Assembly: GCA_023249205.1 (NCBI GenBank)
Contig: JAHFDC010000011.1
Location: 1 to 9,228 of the forward strand
Source: Candidatus Methylomirabilota bacterium
GTDB taxonomy: Bacteria > Methylomirabilota > Methylomirabilia > Methylomirabilales > JACPAU01
Length of the DNA stretch: 9,228 bases
Direction of reading: 5' to 3'
Below the pieces are notes generated by a model. The model saw nothing but the letters and a program-made list of their open reading frames with translations, searched no databases and was not told where the DNA came from. Position numbers and translations under genes: made by a program. Shown in pieces: positions 6,904 through 9,228 of the stretch (position 1 is its first letter; every line of letters starts with the position of its first letter).

Positions 6904-7406
6904 CAGGCTCCCGCCTCCCTTTCCGGCGGGCCGGACGGGGCCGCCAGGGCCGCCACGGCGATGCAGGCGATCCCCTCTCCGGCGCCGAGGAGGCCCATCC
7001 CCTTGGCCGTCGTGGCCTTCACGCTGACCCGGTCCGCCCCCACCTCGAGGGCCTGCGCGAGGTTGGCCACCATCCCGGGCAGGTGAGGGGCGAGACGGGG
7101 AGCCTCGGCGAGGAGGGTCGCGTCCACGTTCAGGACCCGGTACCCCTGCGCCTTCAGGCTCCCCCAGGCCTCCTGGAGCAGGGCGAGGCTGCTCGCGCCG
7201 GCCCGCGCCGGGTCGTCCACCCCGAAGCGGCGGCCGATGTCCCCCGCCGCCGCGGCCCCGAGGAGGGCATCAATGAGGGCGTGGCAGAGGACGTCGGCAT
7301 CCGAATGCCCCTCCAGCCCGCTGGGAAACGGCACCGTCACCCCTCCAAGGATCAGGGGCCGGCCCGGGACCAGGCGGTGGATGTCCCAGCCCACCCCGAC
7401 CCGCAT
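6903..7406 (-). CDS. ispF: 2-C-methyl-D-erythritol 2,4-cyclodiphosphate synthase
   Basis: IspF cyclises CDP-methylerythritol 2-phosphate with release of CMP in the MEP pathway to isopentenyl diphosphate. The 167 residues carry the metal ligands D8 and H10 in GWDIHR and H42, the GHSDADV loop (33-39), DIG (56-58), and the TTAKGMGLLGAGEGIACIA nucleotide-binding segment (132-150). The length is typical, with a short Pro/Glu-rich C-terminal tail. It directly follows ispD with a one-base TGATG overlap and overlaps cysS in the same way. ispD and ispF are separate genes here, not the fused form of some alphaproteobacteria. Confidence 0.96.
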   Translation of the reverse strand: MRVGVGWDIHRLVPGRPLILGGVTVPFPSGLEGHSDADVLCHALIDALLGAAAAGDIGRRFGVDDPARAGASSLALLQEAWGSLKAQGYRVLNVDATLLAEAPRLAPHLPGMVANLAQALEVGADRVSVKATTAKGMGLLGAGEGIACIAVAALAAPSGPPEREAGA

Positions 7407-8101
7407 CAGCCCTCCCCCTGCGCTTCGAGCAGCCGGGCGGCCACCTCCAGGTCGGCCGGGTGGGTCACCTTGATGTTTTCGGGGCTACCCGGCACCAGCG
7501 TCACCGGCCGCCCCAGCCGCTCGACGAGCGCCGCATCGTCCGTCCCGAGAAACCCGTCCGCCGTCGCCGCGGCGTGCGCCTCCAGGATGATGCGCCGGGC
7601 GAAGGCCTGGGGCGTCTGGGCGATCCAGAGGCTCTCGCGCGGGAGCGTCCGGAGGATTCGGCCGTCCGGCCTCGCCTCCTTCACGGTCTCCGTGGCCGGC
7701 ACGGCGGCCACGGCGGCGCCGTCCCGGGCGGCCGCCTCCACCGTTGCCCGCACGACGCCAACCGGCACGCAGGGGCGGGCGGCATCGTGCACCAGAACCA
7801 GGTCGGTCCCGGGCGGCAGCGCCTGGAGGCCCGCCCAGACGGACGCCTGCCGCACCGCCCCGCCGGGGACGATTCGGGATGCCGCCGGCAGCCCGTACGC
7901 GGCCACCACGGCCTTCGCGCAGGTCTCCTCGCTTCCGGGGGGGACCACCAGAACGTAGGCGTCAATGACCTGGGAGCGGGCGAGGCGGAGGAGCGTGCGG
8001 GCGAGAAGGGGAATCCCCCCGAGGAGGAGGAACGGCTTGGCCACCGGTCCCCCCATCCGGACGCCCGTCCCGGCGGCGGGGATCACAGCCGTGACATGCA
8101 T
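7406..8101 (-). CDS. ispD: 2-C-methyl-D-erythritol 4-phosphate cytidylyltransferase
   Basis: IspD transfers CMP from CTP to methylerythritol 4-phosphate, the third step of the MEP pathway. The 231 residues show the nucleotide-binding segment IPAAGTGVRMGG...K.F (7-24), with R15 and K22, GGAVRQASV (80-88), VHDAARP (104-110), TPQAF (163-167), the TDD motif (187-189) and GSPENIKVTHPAD (205-217). The ATG is 34 bases after the PIN-TRAM stop. The ribosome site is weak (a CCGGGG stretch), and a small GGTGG/CCACC hairpin lies in the spacer. The stop shares a base with the ispF start. Confidence 0.96.
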   Translation of the reverse strand: MHVTAVIPAAGTGVRMGGPVAKPFLLLGGIPLLARTLLRLARSQVIDAYVLVVPPGSEETCAKAVVAAYGLPAASRIVPGGAVRQASVWAGLQALPPGTDLVLVHDAARPCVPVGVVRATVEAAARDGAAVAAVPATETVKEARPDGRILRTLPRESLWIAQTPQAFARRIILEAHAAATADGFLGTDDAALVERLGRPVTLVPGSPENIKVTHPADLEVAARLLEAQGEG

Positions 8102-8135
8102 CGTCGCTGGGCGCCCCGGTGGGAGGGGACCACCC

Positions 8136-9149
8136 TCAGGCCGCCTCCGCCTCCTCCTTCAGCCGGGAGAAGATCATGCGGCCCGCTGTGGTCTGGAGGA
8201 CCGAGGTGACGCGGACATCAATGGTCTGGCCGATGTGGCGGCGGCCGTTGTCAATCACCACCATGGTGCCGTCGTCGAGGTAGGCGATGCCCTGGTTATA
8301 CTCCTTCCCCTCCTTCAGAACGTAGACCCGCATGTCCTCGCCGGGCAGGACCACGGGCTTGAGGGCATTGGTCAGCTCGTTGATGTTCAGCACCGGGACC
8401 CCTTGCAACTCGCACACCTTGTTCAGGTTGAAGTCGTTGGTGACCACCTTGGCGCTGAGGGCCTTGGCCAGGGCCACGATCTTGCCGTCCACCTCCCGGA
8501 TCTCCGGAAAGTCCTTGTCGTGGAGCCTCACCTGGACCTGGGAGTCCTTCTGCATCTTCTGGAGGATATCCAGGCCGCGGCGGCCCCGGTTCCGCTTCAG
8601 GGGGTCGGAGGAGTCCGCGATGTGCTGGAGCTCCCGGAGGACGAACTGGGGGATGATGAGCGTCCCCTCGACGAATCCGGTCTCGCAGATGTCGGCGATG
8701 CGCCCGTCAATGATGACGGAGGTGTCCAGGATCTTGTGGGACTCCACCCGGGGCTGCTCCTTGAGCGCCCGGAGGAACGCCAGGAGGTCCACCCCCTGTC
8801 CCTTCTCCACCGCCAGGCTCGCCCCCACGTAGACGCAGAGGAGGACCAGCAGGACCTGCACGCTGGAGGCGATGGGGAGGGGCAGGGCGGCGAGGGGACC
8901 GCCCAGGGCGGACAGGAGGAGGAGGGCGTAGACCAGCCCGAGGAAGACCCCGAGGAGGGCGCTGACGATGACCCGGGGCGCGGCCTTCCGCAGCCCCACT
9001 TCCAGGAGGATCGAGGCGCCGCCGAAGCTCAGGCCCAGCACGATCCCCTGCCACGGCGCCGCCTCCCCCCGCCCCATCAGGGCGCCGGAGGCCCACCCCA
9101 CCGCGCCGCAGAAGACCACGTAGACCGCCCGGACCATCAGCTCGCTCAT
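8136..9149 (-). CDS. Membrane-anchored PIN-TRAM domain protein (YacL family)
   Basis: The family consists of predicted ribonucleases tied to the membrane; the substrate is not established. The 337 residues hold about four N-terminal transmembrane segments (roughly 5-25, 33-53, 59-82 and 92-113), a PIN domain (about 139-255) and a TRAM domain (about 270-330), a predicted RNA-binding module. PIN acidic residues are visible: D142 and D148 in [11 protein letters not shown]173, D221 (VDGKIV) and D239 (TNDFNLN). A GGGGG ribosome site lies about 10 bases before the ATG. Linkage to ispD-ispF-cysS is seen in many bacteria, often with carD upstream; carD would fall outside this window. The nearby upstream DNA is repeat copy B. 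Confidence 0.93.
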   Translation of the reverse strand: MSELMVRAVYVVFCGAVGWASGALMGRGEAAPWQGIVLGLSFGGASILLEVGLRKAAPRVIVSALLGVFLGLVYALLLLSALGGPLAALPLPIASSVQVLLVLLCVYVGASLAVEKGQGVDLLAFLRALKEQPRVESHKILDTSVIIDGRIADICETGFVEGTLIIPQFVLRELQHIADSSDPLKRNRGRRGLDILQKMQKDSQVQVRLHDKDFPEIREVDGKIVALAKALSAKVVTNDFNLNKVCELQGVPVLNINELTNALKPVVLPGEDMRVYVLKEGKEYNQGIAYLDDGTMVVIDNGRRHIGQTIDVRVTSVLQTTAGRMIFSRLKEEAEAA

Positions 9150-9162
9150 GCCGACCGACCCC

Positions 9163-9228
9163 CTAGCGCCGGGCCAACTGACGTCGCCTCACGTCGTTCT
9201 CGGTCGTCGGCGGTCCTCAACGTACAAA
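9163..9228 (+). repeat. Interspersed repeat, copy B, running off the window end
   Basis: This copy is inverted relative to copy A and lies just upstream of the PIN-TRAM start codon, with its CTAG 13 bases before the ATG. It ends exactly at the last window base with CGTACAAA, which in copy A is the point where the opposite palindrome arm begins. The missing partner arm probably lies just outside the window. The operon promoter is not recognisable here and may lie further upstream. Confidence 0.75.

Noticed and set aside
5779..7086. Plus-strand open frame of 435 codons opposite cysS and ispF
   Set aside because: The complementary frame has well-defined cysS and ispF motifs; this one shows only biased composition.

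Overview
The window is a GC-rich bacterial segment in which every recognisable gene lies on the minus strand, so it is read here from high to low coordinates. It holds nine protein genes and five tRNA genes, all housekeeping in character. The high GC, the zinc-ribbon L33, the compact 64-residue SecE and the tRNA-tuf-secE-nusG layout fit a Gram-negative-type bacterium. A deep-branching GC-rich lineage of the Rokubacteria/Methylomirabilota or deltaproteobacterial kind is plausible, but there is no decisive marker and the taxonomic guess is weak.

Block 1 (9149 to 4574) is a tight operon: a membrane-anchored PIN-TRAM protein (YacL type), ispD, ispF, cysS and an rlmB-type 23S rRNA methyltransferase. 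ispD/ispF and ispF/cysS each share one base (TGATG), and cysS/rlmB overlap by 22 bases, so translational coupling is likely. The block links two steps of the MEP isoprenoid pathway with cysteine charging and ribosome modification.

Block 2 (4577 to 182) is the translation and secretion locus: tRNA-Thr(TGT), tRNA-Tyr(GTA), tRNA-Gly(TCC), a secreted TPR-gluzincin metallopeptidase gene, tRNA-Thr(GGT), tuf, rpmG, tRNA-Trp(CCA), secE and nusG. The tRNA order before tuf is the same as E. coli thrU-tyrU-glyT-thrT-tufB, but here a peptidase gene sits inside the tRNA cluster. A strong-looking sigma70 promoter with an A8 upstream tract lies over the last codons and stop of rlmB and would start this block only about 6 bases before the first tRNA.

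The two window ends carry inverted copies of one repeat (102-185 and 9163-9228). At the left end the copy pairs with a third, diverged copy to form an imperfect palindrome (41-180) directly after the nusG stop, where rplK would normally follow. The right end of the window stops at the tip of the second copy. This interspersed palindromic element, and a separate 44-bp direct repeat between tRNA-Trp and secE, are the least explained parts of the window. No CRISPR array, prophage, transposase or defence system is visible.
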